Positions 7,962 to 8,452 of a DNA stretch of 8,452 bases are shown piece after piece. This DNA comes from an uncultured Rhodanobacteraceae bacterium (GTDB lineage Bacteria; Pseudomonadota; Gammaproteobacteria; Xanthomonadales; Ahniellaceae), in contig CALMWD010000474.1 in the NCBI GenBank assembly GCA_937873105.1, forward strand, positions 1 to 8,452, in the 5' to 3' direction. Position numbers and translations under genes: made by a program. The notes beneath the pieces are model-generated. The model saw nothing but the letters and a program-made list of their open reading frames with translations, had not been told where the DNA came from and searched no databases. Positions within the stretch are counted from its first letter, which is position 1, and every line of letters starts with the position of its first letter.

Positions 7962-7970
7962 GGGGTTCGG

Positions 7971-7976
7971 CTCCTC
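7971..7976 (-). promoter_or_regulatory. Shine-Dalgarno of spoT that fixes its GTG start
   Basis: GAGGAG on the minus strand, nine bases before GTG 7961. It is the only strong ribosome-binding site in the rpoZ-spoT gap. It decides against the long frame that starts inside rpoZ at 8105. Confidence 0.8.
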
Positions 7977-8019
7977 AGGGCATCGACGGGAGTCCGAGTG
8001 TTGCAGAACTTCGTCGGGA

Positions 8020-8038
8020 CGACGATCAGAGATCGTCG
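8020..8038 (-). repeat. Hairpin over the rpoZ stop codon
   Basis: The plus strand reads CGACGATCAGAGATCGTCG: a perfect 8-bp inverted repeat with a three-base loop. The rpoZ TGA (8028-8026) lies in one arm and the loop. No T-tract follows on either strand, so it is unlikely to be a terminator. An alternative 5-bp pairing, TCGTC (8011-8015) with GACGA (8021-8025), would use the same arm. It could affect RNA stability or processing between rpoZ and spoT, or be chance. Confidence 0.5.
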
Positions 8039-8322
8039 CCGCCCTTGGCGAGGTCGTCGTCCGCGACTTCCTGCGCGGCCCATTCCAGGGCTTCGCGCTC
8101 GGCACGCTCGCGCTCCTGGCGCTCGATCTCGGCCAGCATTTCCTGGTTGATGTGGCGGCCGGCGATCTCGCGCAACGCCACCACCGTCGGCTTGTCGTTC
8201 TCGGCCGGAATCAGGGCGTCCGCACCCTTGGCGATCTGGCGCGCGCGCTTGGTCGCCATCAGCACGAGTTCGAAACGGTTGTCGACCACTTCAAGGCAGT
8301 CTTCGACGGTGATGCGGGCCAT
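8026..8322 (-). CDS. rpoZ: RNA polymerase omega subunit
   Basis: Omega binds the beta' subunit, helps RNA polymerase assemble, and in E. coli forms part of one ppGpp-binding site together with beta'. The 98-residue product (E. coli 91) opens [20 protein letters not shown], followed by [13 protein letters not shown] and, after a short linker, [15 protein letters not shown]. These are the conserved omega helices, including the MAR start and the ALREI segment. The C-terminal third (about 65-98) is a charged Glu/Arg-rich helix ending in the acidic tail KGGDDL, which is variable in the family. ATG 8322 has AGGAG (8333-8329) six bases upstream. It is the first gene of the visible block, with spoT next. 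In relatives gmk often precedes it; if so here, gmk lies beyond the right edge. The stop codon sits in a hairpin (8020-8038). The presence of omega beside spoT fits its role in the ppGpp response. Confidence 0.97.
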   Translation of the reverse strand: MARITVEDCLEVVDNRFELVLMATKRARQIAKGADALIPAENDKPTVVALREIAGRHINQEMLAEIERQERERAEREALEWAAQEVADDDLAKGGDDL

Positions 8323-8353
8323 GGGCCACTCCTGGAAATCGGGGATGCGGTGG

Positions 8354-8383
8354 AAAAACGGCCGCGCAGGCTAGCAGCGCGGC
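8354..8383 (-). terminator. Terminator-like hairpin upstream of rpoZ (alternative reading)
   Basis: On the minus strand GCCGCGC (8383-8377) and GCGCGGC (8367-8361) make a perfect 7-bp GC stem with a nine-base loop, followed by CG and TTTTT (8358-8354). This is a standard terminator shape. It could end an upstream gene such as gmk or attenuate read-through into rpoZ. It overlaps the promoter candidate at 8368-8396; if that promoter is used, the first arm is not transcribed and no hairpin forms. Confidence 0.45.
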
Positions 8384-8396
8384 GCCGCGCGGGCAA
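8368..8396 (-). promoter_or_regulatory. Candidate rpoZ promoter with palindromic spacer
   Basis: The minus strand reads TTGCCC (8396-8391), 17 bases, then TAGCCT (8373-8368), preceded by TGC, an extended -10 sign. The -35 matches at 4 of 6 and the -10 at 3 of 6, so the hexamers are weak and the spacing is ideal. Most of the spacer (8377-8390) is the perfect 14-base palindrome GCGCGGCGCCGCGC. The bases after the -10 are GCGCGGC, a GC-rich discriminator of the kind linked to negative control by ppGpp. The same bases could instead form the hairpin at 8354-8383. Confidence 0.35.
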
Positions 8397-8419
8397 TGTT
8401 CCACGCCGCGGCATTCACC

Positions 8420-8444
8420 CAAGCCTTTGATCGGTAAAGGCTTG
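8420..8444. repeat. Perfect 9-bp inverted repeat upstream of rpoZ
   Basis: CAAGCCTTT (8420-8428), seven-base centre GATCGGT, AAAGGCTTG (8436-8444). It is more AT-rich than its surroundings. No T-tract follows on the minus strand (GGGTGAATG) and only TGATT-like sequence on the plus, so it is a poor intrinsic terminator. It could be an operator or the end of an upstream gene's 3' region. The rest of 8323-8452 holds the rpoZ Shine-Dalgarno and the promoter/hairpin signals; I see no coding sequence there. Confidence 0.55.
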
Positions 8445-8452
8445 ATTCAGGC

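Noticed and set aside
7962..8105. N-terminal extension of spoT from ATG 8105
   Set aside because: It would overlap rpoZ, and GTG 7961 has a strong Shine-Dalgarno and gives the usual SpoT N-terminus.
5697..8150. Plus-strand open frame of 817 codons opposite spoT and parts of its neighbours
   Set aside because: Same cause: it mirrors spoT codon structure, spans three genes, and shows no family motif or ribosome-binding site.

Overview
The window looks like ordinary chromosome from a high-GC gammaproteobacterium, most likely of the Xanthomonadales (Lysobacterales). The grounds are the strong G/C preference at third codon positions, a hexameric type II citrate synthase next to a cysteine-free L31, and the order rpoZ-spoT-ridA-recG. 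This assignment is inferred from remembered gene order and protein style, not from a database search. No insertion sequence, phage gene, CRISPR array, tRNA or rRNA was seen.

Layout, left to right. Positions 2-505 hold the 3' end of a plus-strand conserved hypothetical gene. It converges on the minus-strand citrate synthase gene gltA (539-1831), and the two share a symmetrical A5-stem-T5 terminator at 492-517. Everything else is on the minus strand. gltA has a GTG start, a good Shine-Dalgarno sequence and an extended -10 promoter candidate. Upstream of it lies rpmE2 (1991-2236), the zinc-independent form of ribosomal protein L31, with its own terminator (1921-1952) and a well-spaced promoter (2267-2295).

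The right two thirds is one tightly packed minus-strand block, in transcription order rpoZ (8322-8026), spoT (7961-5796), ridA (5743-5363), recG (5358-3286) and a nucleoside hydrolase gene (3275-2349). It matches the well-known rpoZ-spoT-recG operon of gammaproteobacteria. Here ridA sits where E. coli has trmH, and a nucleoside hydrolase gene is added at the end. Gaps are 64, 52, 4 and 10 bases, and the last two junctions look translationally coupled. The block joins transcription (omega), the (p)ppGpp alarmone (SpoT), repair of reactive enamine metabolites (RidA), replication-fork rescue (RecG) and nucleoside salvage.

Three computed start sites were moved. recG starts at GTG 5358 (690 aa), spoT at GTG 7961 (721 aa) and rpmE2 at ATG 2236 (81 aa). 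The longer open frames run into neighbouring genes or promoter sequence.

I found no undescribed multi-gene system. The less ordinary signals are small: a compact promoter/palindrome/hairpin arrangement in front of rpoZ, a 9-bp dyad further upstream, a hairpin over the rpoZ stop codon, a T6 tract at the presumed rpmE2 transcription start, and an alanine where nucleoside hydrolases often carry the catalytic histidine.
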